A stretch of DNA of 64,000 bases, taken from the NCBI RefSeq assembly GCF_030814995.1, contig NZ_JAUSVX010000006.1, positions 124,001 through 188,000 on the forward strand. The letters run 5' to 3'. The notes beneath the pieces were generated by a model. The model ran no database searches. It was not told where the DNA came from and saw only the letters and a list, made by a program, of their open reading frames with translations. This stretch comes from Labrys wisconsinensis. GTDB taxonomy: Bacteria > Pseudomonadota > Alphaproteobacteria > Rhizobiales > Labraceae. Within the stretch, counting starts at the first letter, position 1. The number at the start of each line of letters is the position of its first letter. The position numbers and the translations under genes are program-made. Positions 35,321 to 43,584 of the stretch are shown one piece after another.

Positions 35321-35830
35321 ATGATCAGCGTGGTCATCGCGACCAGGAATGACGAGGAAGCCCTCGCCGTGACGCTGGCGGCGCTCGTGCCGGCGGCGGC
35401 GGAGGGGTTCGTGCGCGAGGTCGTCGTCGCCGATGCCGGATCCGCCGACGGCACCCGCCTGATCGCCGACGCCCTCGGCTGCACCGTGGTCGAGGGCGGG
35501 CGCGAGCAGGGGCTGCGGGCGGCGCGGGCCGAATGGGTGCTGGTGGTGCGCCCGGGCGTGCGCCTGGAGGCCGACTGGTTCCTGGAGGCGGCGCTGTTCA
35601 TCGAGCGCGTCCGGCGCGCCGGGCCGGGCCTCAGGGCCGCTTCGTTCCGGCACGCGGTCGACGATTTCGGCTGGCGGGCCCGGCTCAGCGAGCTCGCCGT
35701 GGCGATGCTGTCGCGCTTCCGTGCCTCGGGCAATATCCTCGCCCATCGCGACGCGCTGGCCGCCGGCCGCCGGCTGCGCATGTCCTGGTTGCGCTCGCGC
35801 GCCTTCGTCGGCGGCTTAACCCGGAGTTAA
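35321..35830 (+). CDS. Short glycosyltransferase-2-like protein
   Basis: A 169-residue protein with a GT2-type nucleotide-binding half (ISVVIATRNDEEALAVTLAALVP, then EVVVADAGSADGTRLIAD). The metal-binding DxD that should follow is replaced: WVLVVRPGVRLEADW stands where active enzymes have a DAD- or HAD-type motif. It may therefore be inactive or work without metal. The ATG at 35321 has GAGG upstream. The last two codons overlap a CtrA box that serves the next gene. Confidence 0.75.
   Translation: MISVVIATRNDEEALAVTLAALVPAAAEGFVREVVVADAGSADGTRLIADALGCTVVEGGREQGLRAARAEWVLVVRPGVRLEADWFLEAALFIERVRRAGPGLRAASFRHAVDDFGWRARLSELAVAMLSRFRASGNILAHRDALAAGRRLRMSWLRSRAFVGGLTRS
35816..35830 (+). promoter_or_regulatory. 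Full CtrA box before the DUF2336-like gene
   Basis: TTAA at 35816-35819 and TTAAC from 35827 are separated by exactly seven bases, the TTAA-N7-TTAAC consensus of the cell-cycle regulator CtrA. The box covers the stop codon of the preceding gene and lies 43 bases before the start of the next. CtrA control of that gene is inferred. Confidence 0.6.
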
Positions 35831-35872
35831 CCACGTCTTCTTACCGTCCGGCGACGGTTGGGAGCATGGCCG

Positions 35873-36748
35873 GTGACCGATTTCGCCGAAGAGACCGAAA
35901 GGGCCGAGGACGCGGCGCTGGCTCGCCTTGTCGGCGACCCTGCGCCGGAGCGCCGCCTGGAGGCCCTGCACATCGCCCTCGGCATCTGGCGCGGCCCGCG
36001 CCCGGCCCGCCGCCGGCAGGTGCTGGCGCTGGCGCTCAACCTGGTGCGCCGCCTCGACTATTTCGCCCGGCTGGAGCTCGCCGACCATATCGTCCGCACC
36101 GGATCGGCGCCGCGGGCCCTGATCGCGGCGCTCGGCGCCGGCGATCCGGCCATGGCCGGGATGCTGCAGGGCGTCGAGATCCTCGACGGCGAGGCCGCCG
36201 GGCCGGCGACGCGCCCGGACGATCGCCCGGTCGAAGCCGCGGCGCCCGCCGCCGAGGCCGCGCCCATGTCGCCGCCCCGCCGCGAGGAGGCGCCCGCGGC
36301 CCTCGATCTCGATGCGCTGCTCCGGCACGCCCGCGCCGATGTCGAACGCCGCCGCCGGTCCGCGCCCGTCGAGCCGCCCGCGAGCCCGGCCGGGGAGCCC
36401 CGCGTCCGCAGCGTGCCGCATCTGCAGATCCTGCCGCCGGCTCCGTCGCCGCCCTCCGGCCACGACCTGATCGACATCGCCCTCAACGGCGAGCCCGGCG
36501 AGCTCGCCGAGCGGTTGGCGCTGCGCAGCGGGCGGTCGGTCTCGGCCGTCGCCGGCTGCCTCGCCACCGCGGATGCCAAGGCGCTCGGCGCCCTGGTGCG
36601 GGATGCGGGCTGCGGCCCGGCCCTGCTGGCCGTGCTGGCGGTGGCGCGGATGCGGCGCGAGGACTTCGCCCCCAACGTCGTGGCGGCGATGTGCGCCTGG
36701 GAGATGGCCGAGCCTCAGCGGCCCCCGCTCAGAGCTGCGTCGCGCTGA
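35873..36748 (+). CDS. DUF2336-like protein
   Basis: About 291 residues with two helical parts. One spans about 10-105 (RRQVLALALNLVRRLDYFARLELADHIV, then APRALIAALGAGDPAMAGMLQG), the other about 200-280 (LAERLALRSGRSVSAVAGCLATAD...). They are joined by a proline-rich linker. The repeat pattern fits DUF2336, a HEAT-like family found in Alphaproteobacteria, but the match is by eye and imperfect. The GTG at 35873 was chosen for the GGAG site; a TTG at 35858 is also possible. Its end overlaps the convergent ypfJ gene by 20 bases. A CtrA box upstream suggests cell-cycle control. Confidence 0.65.
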   Translation: MTDFAEETERAEDAALARLVGDPAPERRLEALHIALGIWRGPRPARRRQVLALALNLVRRLDYFARLELADHIVRTGSAPRALIAALGAGDPAMAGMLQGVEILDGEAAGPATRPDDRPVEAAAPAAEAAPMSPPRREEAPAALDLDALLRHARADVERRRRSAPVEPPASPAGEPRVRSVPHLQILPPAPSPPSGHDLIDIALNGEPGELAERLALRSGRSVSAVAGCLATADAKALGALVRDAGCGPALLAVLAVARMRREDFAPNVVAAMCAWEMAEPQRPPLRAASR

Positions 36749-37631
36749 ACGTGTCGCAAGCGTTGATCTGGCCGCTCTTCAGCCCGTTGATGAACCAGCG
36801 CTGGCGCTGGGCGGCCGAGCCGTGGGTGAAGCTGTCGGGCACGACATAGCCCTGCGCCTTCTTCTGCAGCATGTCGTCGCCGATCGCCTGCGCCGTCTGC
36901 AGGGCGCCCTTGACGTCGTTCTCGTCGATGAACTTGTACTGCTGCTGGGTGCGGTTGGCCCAGACGCCGGCGAAGCAGTCGGCCTGCAGCTCGGTGCGCA
37001 CGGAGAGGGCGTTGCTCTGCGCGTCGTTCATGCGCTGGCGCGCCTGGTTGACCTTGGGCAGGATGCCGAGCAGGTTCTGCACGTGGTGGCCGATCTCGTG
37101 GGCGATCACATAGGCCTGGGCGAAGGAGCAGGCGCCCTGGCCCGCCGGGCAGGCGTTGAAGCGATTGCGCATCTCGTCGAAGAACTCGGTGTCGAGATAG
37201 ACCTTGCGGTCGTTCGGGCAGTAGAACGGCCCCATGGCCGACTGCGCCGAGCCGCAGGCCGAGCTGGTGGAGCCGTCGAACAGCACCAGGGTCGGCCGGC
37301 TATAGGCGATGCCGACGTTCTGCTCCTTGAACAGGGCGGTCCAGGTGTCCTCGGTCGAGCCCAGCACCTGGCGGACGAACTGGCCCGAGGCCTGCTCCTC
37401 CGGCGTCAGCTGGCGCTGCTGCTGCTGGGGCTGCACGCTGCCGCCCCCGCCGTTGATCGCCTCGTAGCCGCCGATCAGCGTCGCCGGGTTGATGCCGGTG
37501 AAGTAGGAGATCAGCAGCACGACGACGAGGCCGCCGAGGCCGATGCCGCCCTTGCCCACCGGCAGCCCGCCGCCGCCGCTGGCGCGCCGGTCCTCGACGT
37601 TGTCGGATTGCCGGAAATCGTCGAGACGCAT
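36729..37631 (-). CDS. ypfJ: Neutral zinc metallopeptidase, YpfJ family
   Basis: A 300-residue membrane-anchored protein of PF04228. A single membrane span lies at about residues 28-45 (GIGLGGLVVVLLISYFTG), and the catalytic domain outside carries HEIGHH (HExxH) in YVIAHEIGHHVQNLLG. The conserved CxxxCPxxxKVYLD-like block is seen as SSACGSAQSAMGPFYCPNDRKVYLD. The physiological target is not known. Glutamine-rich linker (VQPQQQQRQ) near residue 70. Confidence 0.92.
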   Translation of the reverse strand: MRLDDFRQSDNVEDRRASGGGGLPVGKGGIGLGGLVVVLLISYFTGINPATLIGGYEAINGGGGSVQPQQQQRQLTPEEQASGQFVRQVLGSTEDTWTALFKEQNVGIAYSRPTLVLFDGSTSSACGSAQSAMGPFYCPNDRKVYLDTEFFDEMRNRFNACPAGQGACSFAQAYVIAHEIGHHVQNLLGILPKVNQARQRMNDAQSNALSVRTELQADCFAGVWANRTQQQYKFIDENDVKGALQTAQAIGDDMLQKKAQGYVVPDSFTHGSAAQRQRWFINGLKSGQINACDTFSATQL

Positions 37632-37690
37632 GGCACCCTCCCTCGCTCAACGCCGCGTTGCAGCAGCTCGCCGCCGGCGCATGCATCTAT

Positions 37691-38590
37691 TTAGCTCTCC
37701 GCCAGCGCCGTTGCCAACGCCCGGAAGTCCCGCCAGGCCAGGCGCTTCTGCACCGGCTGGCGCAACAGATAGGCCGGGTGCAGCGTCGCCATGGTGCGGA
37801 TGCTGCGGCTGCCTGCGTCATAGGCCAGCCAGCGCCCGCGCAGCTTGAGGATGCCCTCGGTGACGCCGAGCAGGCCCTGGGCGCTGCGCGCGCCCAGGCA
37901 CACCAGGATGTCGGGGCTCACCAGCTCGATCTGGCGCTGCAGGAACGGCCGGCAGATCGTCGATTCCTGCGGCGTCGGATCGCGGTTGCCCGGCGGGCGC
38001 CAGGGCACGATGTTGGCGATATAGGCCCGGGTGCGGTCGAGCCCGATGGCGGCGAGCATGCGGTCGAGCAGCTGGCCGGAGGGGCCGACGAAGGGCTTGC
38101 CCTGCATGTCCTCGTCGCGGCCGGGCGCCTCGCCCACGAACATGATCCGCGCGTCCGGCGCCCCGTCGGCGAAGACCAGGCGCGTCGCCGTCGCCTTGAG
38201 GGCGCAGCCCTCGAAGCGCTCCAGCGCGTCCCGGAGCTCGTCCAGGGTCTGCGCAGCCTGGGCCAGGTCGCGCGCCGCCAGCTCCACCGCGTCCGGCGCC
38301 GTGGTCAGCAGCGCCGGGGCCGGCGCGGCCGGCCGTGGCCGCGGCCCGGCGGCGGGTGCCGCCATCGGCGCGCGCGGAACCGCCGGCACCGCCTGGAGGG
38401 CTGGGGCTGCGGCCGGCGCGGCGGCAGTGCCAGCGGCGAGTGCCACGGCAGTGCCAGCGGCAAGTGCCGCGGCGGTGCTCTCGGCAAAGCGGTCGACCGG
38501 CTCGTCCGCCACCGCCACGTCCACGCCCATCTCGGCATACCAGCGCAGCAGCGCCTCGGCCGCGGGAAGGGGGGCGGGAGCATCGGTCAT
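37691..38590 (-). CDS. Uracil-DNA glycosylase, family 4-like
   Basis: A 299-residue DNA repair enzyme with an alanine/proline-rich N-terminal third and a C-terminal glycosylase domain. Family motifs are FVGEAPGRDEDMQGKPFVGPSGQLLDRM and IVPWRPPGNRDPTPQE. Family 4 enzymes usually carry a CxxC pair for an iron-sulfur cluster ahead of the first motif; here only one cysteine is present (EGCALKATATRLVF). The cluster may be incomplete or the protein may belong to a cluster-free branch. It removes uracil from DNA if active. Confidence 0.87.
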   Translation of the reverse strand: MTDAPAPLPAAEALLRWYAEMGVDVAVADEPVDRFAESTAAALAAGTAVALAAGTAAAPAAAPALQAVPAVPRAPMAAPAAGPRPRPAAPAPALLTTAPDAVELAARDLAQAAQTLDELRDALERFEGCALKATATRLVFADGAPDARIMFVGEAPGRDEDMQGKPFVGPSGQLLDRMLAAIGLDRTRAYIANIVPWRPPGNRDPTPQESTICRPFLQRQIELVSPDILVCLGARSAQGLLGVTEGILKLRGRWLAYDAGSRSIRTMATLHPAYLLRQPVQKRLAWRDFRALATALAES

Positions 38591-38663
38591 GGCAAGGATG
38601 TAATACGCTCTCGTCGCCGATAGAAGGCCGAAAACCGTATGCGCGGCATCGGATGGGCAGGGC

Positions 38664-40235
38664 TCATTTCGGCACGAAGTAGAACTCGTTCGTCAGCCGG
38701 GACAGGCGCTCGGGCTCCTGCTGCTGGTTGGTCTTGGCCTCGACCGCCACGCTGACGCGCTTCATCAGCGTCTCGATTTCGACGCCCGGCGTCGCCACGT
38801 TCTCCAGGAAGGCCTCGGTGAAGGGGCTGTTGCGCCCGGTGCCGTCGGCGGCGGTGCTGTCGGGCTGGGTGGCGAACACCACCAGCGTGTTGGGTGCGCC
38901 GAGCTCGACGCGGGCGAGGCCGCGGGTGTCGGCGAAGCCGCGCTGCGTGGCCTTCAGCCGGGTCTTGAGGGCATCGGCCATCGGATTGTTGCGGCAGGCG
39001 TCGAGGAAGACCAGCGTGGTCTTGGCCCGCGACTGCACCTCGCCGAGCAGGGTCTGCAGCGACAGGTTGGAGGTGCGCACGTCGATGACGCTGTCGACGC
39101 TGGCATCGACGGGCATCAGCCAGTTCTCGCCGTCGATCTGCATGGCGTGGCCGGAATAGTAGATCAGGGCCACGTCCGCGCCCTGGGCCTTCGCTGCGAA
39201 GAAGGAGACATCCTCCGCGAAGTCCCGCAGCTTCAGGTCGTCGCCGCGGAACACTTCGAAGCCGAGCTGGGCCAGCTTGGTCGAGACATCCGCGGCGTCG
39301 TTGACCGGGTTGGCCAGGGCGCCGATGCTGTAGCCGGAATTGCCGATGACCAGCGCGACGCGGCGCTGTACGGCGCCCTGGGCCACCGGCGGGGCCGGCG
39401 CGGCGAGGGCCGCTTGCTGCGGCGCGGGAGTTGGCGTGGCGACGGGCTGCTCGAGGGCTGCGGTCTGCACGGGCGCGGAGAGGACCGGCGTCGCGGCCAG
39501 CTGCGCGGCGGCGGCCTGCTGCTGGATCTGAGCCTGCAACTGGAGGATGGCCCGTTGCTGAGCCTGAGCCTGAGCCTGAGCTTGGGCCTGGGCCTGGGCT
39601 TGAGCCTGAGCTTGGGCTTGGGCCTGTGCTTGCCGCGCGGCGAGCGCCCATTGCCTGGCGACCTCCTGCTGCCTGGCGATCTCCTGCAGGCGAAGGATCT
39701 CCTGCTGCCTGGCGATCTCCTGCTGCCTGGCGATCTCCTGCTGCCTGGCGATCTCCTGCTGCCTGGCGATCTCCTGCTGCCTGGCGATCTCCTGCCGCCT
39801 GGCGATCTCCTGCTGCCTGGCGATCTCCTGCTGGCGGGCAATCTCTTGCAGCCGTGCGATCTCCCGCAGCCGTGCGATCTCCTGCAGCCGTGCGATTTCC
39901 TGCAGCCTGGCGATCTCGCGGCGCCTGGCGGCGGCCCGTTGCTGTTCGGCGAAGGCATTGCCCGGATCGAACAGCGGCGGCCCGTCCGGGCTCCTGCCGA
40001 ATCGGGGTGATGCATCGAAGCGGGGCGACCGGTCGAAGGATCGCGGGCCATTGAAGGCTGCCCGGTTGAAGCCCCGCCGGAGGTCGAATTGCCCCGACGA
40101 CTCGAAGCCGCGCGACCGGTCAGCGAAGCCCTGATGCGTGGCCGGACCGGCTGTCTCGGCCTGGGCCAGGCCCGCGAGCAGTGCCGCGCCGGCGAACGCT
40201 GCCGCACCGAAGAGACGCTGAAGGGTCCAACGCAT
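38664..40235 (-). CDS. Caspase-like (peptidase C14) exported protein with EIARQQ repeats
   Basis: A 523-residue protein in four parts: a signal peptide (about 1-24, ending GLAQA-ET); a low-complexity region; 15 tandem six-residue units of the type EIARQQ (about residues 107-196), followed by an alternating Gln-Ala run; and a C-terminal caspase domain (about 295-523). The catalytic histidine is in IYYSGHAMQ and the cysteine in FLDACRNNP, both intact. The start ATG at 40235 begins the signal peptide. Bacterial caspase-like proteins cut after basic or acidic residues, but the target here is unknown. The repeat part probably forms a long helix or coiled coil. Confidence 0.87.
   Translation of the reverse strand: MRWTLQRLFGAAAFAGAALLAGLAQAETAGPATHQGFADRSRGFESSGQFDLRRGFNRAAFNGPRSFDRSPRFDASPRFGRSPDGPPLFDPGNAFAEQQRAAARRREIARLQEIARLQEIARLREIARLQEIARQQEIARQQEIARRQEIARQQEIARQQEIARQQEIARQQEIARQQEILRLQEIARQQEVARQWALAARQAQAQAQAQAQAQAQAQAQAQAQAQQRAILQLQAQIQQQAAAAQLAATPVLSAPVQTAALEQPVATPTPAPQQAALAAPAPPVAQGAVQRRVALVIGNSGYSIGALANPVNDAADVSTKLAQLGFEVFRGDDLKLRDFAEDVSFFAAKAQGADVALIYYSGHAMQIDGENWLMPVDASVDSVIDVRTSNLSLQTLLGEVQSRAKTTLVFLDACRNNPMADALKTRLKATQRGFADTRGLARVELGAPNTLVVFATQPDSTAADGTGRNSPFTEAFLENVATPGVEIETLMKRVSVAVEAKTNQQQEPERLSRLTNEFYFVPK
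39648..39917 (-). repeat. Tandem 18-bp repeat encoding EIARQQ
   Basis: Fifteen 18-base units in frame, with the most uniform copies in the middle (about 39700-39860), where units are nearly identical at DNA level. Edge units drift to EIARLQ, EILRLQ and EVARQW. Adjacent bases 39550-39635 encode an alternating Gln-Ala run that is also repetitive. Unit number is likely to vary between strains by slippage. Confidence 0.9.
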
Positions 40236-40453
40236 GGTGCTGTTCCCGGAGATTGTTCGGGAGACATTGGCGCAGCGGCACCCGCGCTGCCGTGCCGATC
40301 GGCACAGGGATCGCTGTGGCGGGCGATGCAAGCGAGCAAGGCCGCCCGGCGATGGCGGCCGGCTGCGTTAACCGCGTCTCAAGGTTAATCGTTGATCAAT
40401 GGGCGCCTGTCCGCCGGCCCCGGGGGCCGGCACCCCGATGTAGGCGTTGCGTC

Positions 40454-41923
40454 ATGGTTGCGTCGCGTTGGTCCGCCGTTTGTGCGCTTGTCGCTCCGAC
40501 CCTGATGGTCGGCAGCGTCCTCCTGTGGCAGCGCGCGAACCCGGCGGCTCCGTTCCTTCCCGAGCCGGCCTCCGCGGCCCGGCCCGCCGCCCAGCCGACG
40601 CCGCGCCAGGCGCTGCTCTCGGCCGGCACCACCCGCATCATCCGCGCCGGCGTGTTTCAGATGCCGTCGCTGAACCTGGCCGACCTCGCCGTCGGGCCCC
40701 TGACCGCGCCGTCGGCGGAGAGCCTGGGCCGCCGCGCCGCCGCCCCGGCCTGCCGCGACGCTGCCGTGCCGCTGGACTTCCGGCCGGATCCGGAAGGCCG
40801 CACCTCCTGCCTGGTGCGCCAGGCGGCCCTGGAGATCATGCCCGAGGACGGCTTCGACACGGAGCCGCCGCCCGAGGAGGGCGATATCCCCGGCGATCCC
40901 ATCCGCGACGGCCTCAAGGCCGGCGCCACGGGCTGGCCGACGGTCGACCGCTCGGCCAAGGGCGACCAGCGCGTGCCCGGCCTGCGCCCCAGCGTCAGCG
41001 AGGCGCATGGCCTGGTGCCGATGGATCCGCTGCTGCCGGACGAGGGCGCGCCGCCGCTCGCCCAGATGCCCAGCTTGCTCGACCCGCTCGCCCTCGGCGC
41101 GCCGCCGGAGCGCTTCCGCCAGACGCATATCGATGCGGGCCTCGCCGCGATCATCGCCGAGCGCCTGCGCCGGCCCGCATCCGAGTCCGACGAGGGCGAA
41201 GGCGCCGTGCCGCTCGACCACAGCCTGGCGCCCACCGGCGGCACCTCGCCGGCCGCCAGCCGGCCCGACCTCGCCCATCTCGACAGCCGCACCACCGGCC
41301 CGGACGGCGAGGCGCCGATCCAGCTCACCGCCCTGCCGGCCGATGCCGTCGTCACCATGGCCGCCGTGCGTCCCACGCCCGGGCTCGGCGAGGCCACGCC
41401 GGCCATCGGCCCGGACGAGGGTCTCACCACCCAGCCCAAGAGCGGCCAGATCGCCGGCCTGCCCGGCCTCGACGACGGCCAGCCGCGCCCGCTCACCCTG
41501 CCGCCGGTCGCCTATACCAGGGCGCAGATCTGCCTCGCCACGGCCGTCTATTTCGAGGCGCGCGGCGAGAGCGAGAAGGGCCAGATCGCCGTGGCCCAGG
41601 TGGTGATCAACCGGGTGCGCTCGCCCTACTACCCCAAGAACGTCTGCGACGTGGTCTACCAGGGCGCCAGCGAGCGGCGCTGGGGCGGCTGCCAGTTCTC
41701 CTTCGCCTGCGACCGCATCAAGGACCGCATCACCGAGGATGGCCCGTGGAAGGCAGCGCTTTCCATCGCCCAGAAGGTGATGGACGCCGAGCTCTGGCTG
41801 CCGGATGTCGGCAACGCCACCCACTACCACGCCACCTATGTCCGGCCCTACTGGGTGCGCGACATGCGCGAGATGGACCGGATCGGCCGGCACATCTTCT
41901 ACCGGGTGAAGTGGTGGACGTGA
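40454..41923 (+). CDS. Cell wall hydrolase, SleB family
   Basis: A 489-residue exported protein. An N-terminal hydrophobic segment (VCALVAPTLMVGSVLLW) acts as a signal anchor. A long low-complexity, proline- and acid-rich region follows (about 25-350), and the C-terminal 130 residues are the SleB/Hydrolase_2 domain. The catalytic glutamate lies in AVYFEARGES, followed by the family block QIAVAQVVINRVRSPYYP and GGCQFSFACD. It probably cleaves peptidoglycan glycan strands in the periplasm. The ATG at 40454 was chosen as the start of the hydrophobic segment; no strong ribosome binding site is seen. Confidence 0.88.
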   Translation: MVASRWSAVCALVAPTLMVGSVLLWQRANPAAPFLPEPASAARPAAQPTPRQALLSAGTTRIIRAGVFQMPSLNLADLAVGPLTAPSAESLGRRAAAPACRDAAVPLDFRPDPEGRTSCLVRQAALEIMPEDGFDTEPPPEEGDIPGDPIRDGLKAGATGWPTVDRSAKGDQRVPGLRPSVSEAHGLVPMDPLLPDEGAPPLAQMPSLLDPLALGAPPERFRQTHIDAGLAAIIAERLRRPASESDEGEGAVPLDHSLAPTGGTSPAASRPDLAHLDSRTTGPDGEAPIQLTALPADAVVTMAAVRPTPGLGEATPAIGPDEGLTTQPKSGQIAGLPGLDDGQPRPLTLPPVAYTRAQICLATAVYFEARGESEKGQIAVAQVVINRVRSPYYPKNVCDVVYQGASERRWGGCQFSFACDRIKDRITEDGPWKAALSIAQKVMDAELWLPDVGNATHYHATYVRPYWVRDMREMDRIGRHIFYRVKWWT

Positions 41924-42004
41924 GGGCGGGGGTGAGGCGGGACTGTCGCCCGGCTCGCTGTCTCAGGTCCGGGGGCAGTCCACAATCAAGAGGTGCAGTC
42001 CAAT

Positions 42005-42112
42005 CCTGTCCGTGTAACCGAGATCGAATACCGCGGCCGGACCCATGAAGGGCATCTGCGGCATCCGTCATTCAAAGGGCTGCGGGAAGAGGCGGACGTG
42101 TACGTGACTGAG
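42005..42112 (+). pseudogene. Remnant of an ATP-dependent DNA ligase C-terminus
   Basis: The translation VRVTEIEYRGRTHEGHLRHP followed by SFKGLREEADVY matches the last part of the OB-fold domain of LigD-type and related ATP-dependent DNA ligases, which end in a RHPSFKGLRED block. Nothing upstream in this frame resembles the nucleotidyltransferase domain. Only about 35 codons remain, so this is a relic. It borders the PIN toxin-antitoxin island and suggests past insertion and deletion here. Confidence 0.65.
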
Positions 42113-42231
42113 GGGGGCGGCGCCGCAGTTCTGACGTGGATCACAAGGATTCGACGTGCTGGCGCAGGATGTCCACTGTCTCTGTCAGCCCTTGCGCTTC
42201 CATGTCGAGAAGAAGGAGTTGCGCGGTCTTC

Positions 42232-42723
42232 TCAGGCTTTTTGAAACGTTCCCGCATTTTTCGCAAAGCGGCTACGGCTCTCCCGGGTTCGAGTGTCGGC
42301 GATAAAGGTATCTGCCGATCGCGCCTCCAGGTTCAGCGCACCAAGCACTTCCGCCGGAAAGTCCTTCATGTTGTCGGTGACGATGACAGCCGCTTGAGTC
42401 TTCAGTGCGGCGGCAACGACATGGGCGTCATTTGGGTCGGGCAGGCCGTCGCAGATGCATATATAGCTGTCGAAGTCGCTCACCATCGCGTCCTCGAATG
42501 CCGCCTCCATGGCGGCCGCCGCTCGGCCAGATCGATCGGCAGCGTCTTCAACCCCCTTCTCTGCCAGCATCTTCTGGATTGCCGCCTGGGTTTCATCCAG
42601 AACAAGCCTTGACCAACGGAGGCGGAAGAATTCCGCCTCCGCCAATGTCAGTAGAAGATTACGCTTCAATGCTCCCGCCAAAGTGCATGCATCGATAAAT
42701 GCGGTGAAGCGATTGGCGAACAT
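42232..42723 (-). CDS. PIN domain toxin (PF13470-like)
   Basis: A 163-residue PIN domain protein of the type paired with a helix-turn-helix antitoxin. Acidic active-site residues are visible in FIDACTLAGAL (near residue 10), LVLDETQ, DPNDAHVVAAAL and VIVTDNMKDFP. The gene starts 3 bases after the antitoxin stop. Codon use and base composition are visibly less GC-rich than in neighbouring genes, which points to acquisition by transfer. Confidence 0.85.
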   Translation of the reverse strand: MFANRFTAFIDACTLAGALKRNLLLTLAEAEFFRLRWSRLVLDETQAAIQKMLAEKGVEDAADRSGRAAAAMEAAFEDAMVSDFDSYICICDGLPDPNDAHVVAAALKTQAAVIVTDNMKDFPAEVLGALNLEARSADTFIADTRTRESRSRFAKNAGTFQKA

Positions 42724-42726
42724 GGC

Positions 42727-43185
42727 TTACAGAAATTCTGCATCCATTTCGGCAAGGGTTGCGAGTGCTTCACCGCGCTTCGCGTCGCGCTTCTTCTTAT
42801 ACTCAAACAGATCCATTGCCTTGATGCGGCGATGCCTGCCGGTAGTCGTGAACTGAATATCGCCCCTTTCGAGGATTGAGATCAGAAACGGCCGTGAAAC
42901 ATTGAGAATGTCCGCCGCTTGCTGTGTCGTCAGCATTTTGCTGACCGGTACCAGCGTGACTGCGTCTCCTGATCCGACGTGGCGCAGTAGCTCCATGAGG
43001 AGGCTCGAAAGTGCCGGTGTCAGCACAATCTCGGTGTCTTGCTTCGTGTCGTCGGCAACGACACGAAACCTAGCATCGGTCGTGAGGCTGCTCGCGAGGA
43101 TTTTCCTCATCTGGTTTGCGGCAGCTCTTTCCCGTTCGTTCGGCAGCCGCGCCCCGAGCCCCCCGGCAAAAGCAGGAATTGTCAT
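42727..43185 (-). CDS. Excisionase-like helix-turn-helix antitoxin
   Basis: A 152-residue protein with a MerR/excisionase-type DNA-binding domain in the second half (KMLTTQQAADILNVSRPFLISILERGDIQFTTTGRHRRI), the part shared by antitoxins of PF13470 toxins. The C-terminal tail (LFEYKKKRDAKRGEALATLAEMDAEFL) is charged and helical and probably binds the toxin. The ATG at 43185 has a good GGAG site (AGGAGACCTCGCC). Base composition is atypical as in the toxin gene. Confidence 0.85.
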   Translation of the reverse strand: MTIPAFAGGLGARLPNERERAAANQMRKILASSLTTDARFRVVADDTKQDTEIVLTPALSSLLMELLRHVGSGDAVTLVPVSKMLTTQQAADILNVSRPFLISILERGDIQFTTTGRHRRIKAMDLFEYKKKRDAKRGEALATLAEMDAEFL

Positions 43186-43584
43186 GGCGAGGTCTCCTTC
43201 ACGAATGGATCCACAGCGGATATTCGAAATATTCGCAAACCAAGAACGCCCTCTGAGTCCCCCTGGTTCCCAGATTGTCTCTCATCGTCCCACGCTGTCT
43301 GACCTGTGCATTGAGCGTCCACCTCTCTCCGGCATCACCCCCAAAGTCCTCATAACCCGATGGCACGGCATCGGCCGCGGCGATATCGCTCCGGCGCCGG
43401 CAAGACTGGCATCGGGCATGGACGGGCTCCCATATGGTCCTATTGTGTTCACTGTCGAGCCACGCCGGATCAGCGTCAACGGGAGGGGCATCGGGGTGAC
43501 GGGCGCCATCGCGGACGGCTGCGCCGGACCGGATATGGATGCGATCCGCGCGTCCAGCGAATGAGCGCTCCCGAAAACGATCCG
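43186..43584. other. Gene-free region with a palindrome before the antitoxin
   Basis: These 399 bases hold no gene I can support; open frames on both strands give no recognisable protein. ATATT-CGA-AATAT at 43220-43232 is a perfect palindrome 35 bases before the antitoxin start and is a candidate autoregulatory site. The low-GC part ends near 43350. Confidence 0.45.

Noticed and set aside
39648-39917. Regularly repeated short units that look like a CRISPR array
   Set aside because: The units are 18 bases, contiguous without spacers and in frame, and they encode EIARQQ inside a caspase-like protein.
40368-40388. Two inverted TTAACC half-sites between the caspase-like gene and the SleB-type gene as a CtrA box
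   Set aside because: The TTAA elements are 13 bases apart instead of 7, so they do not form the consensus box. Half-sites alone are weak evidence.
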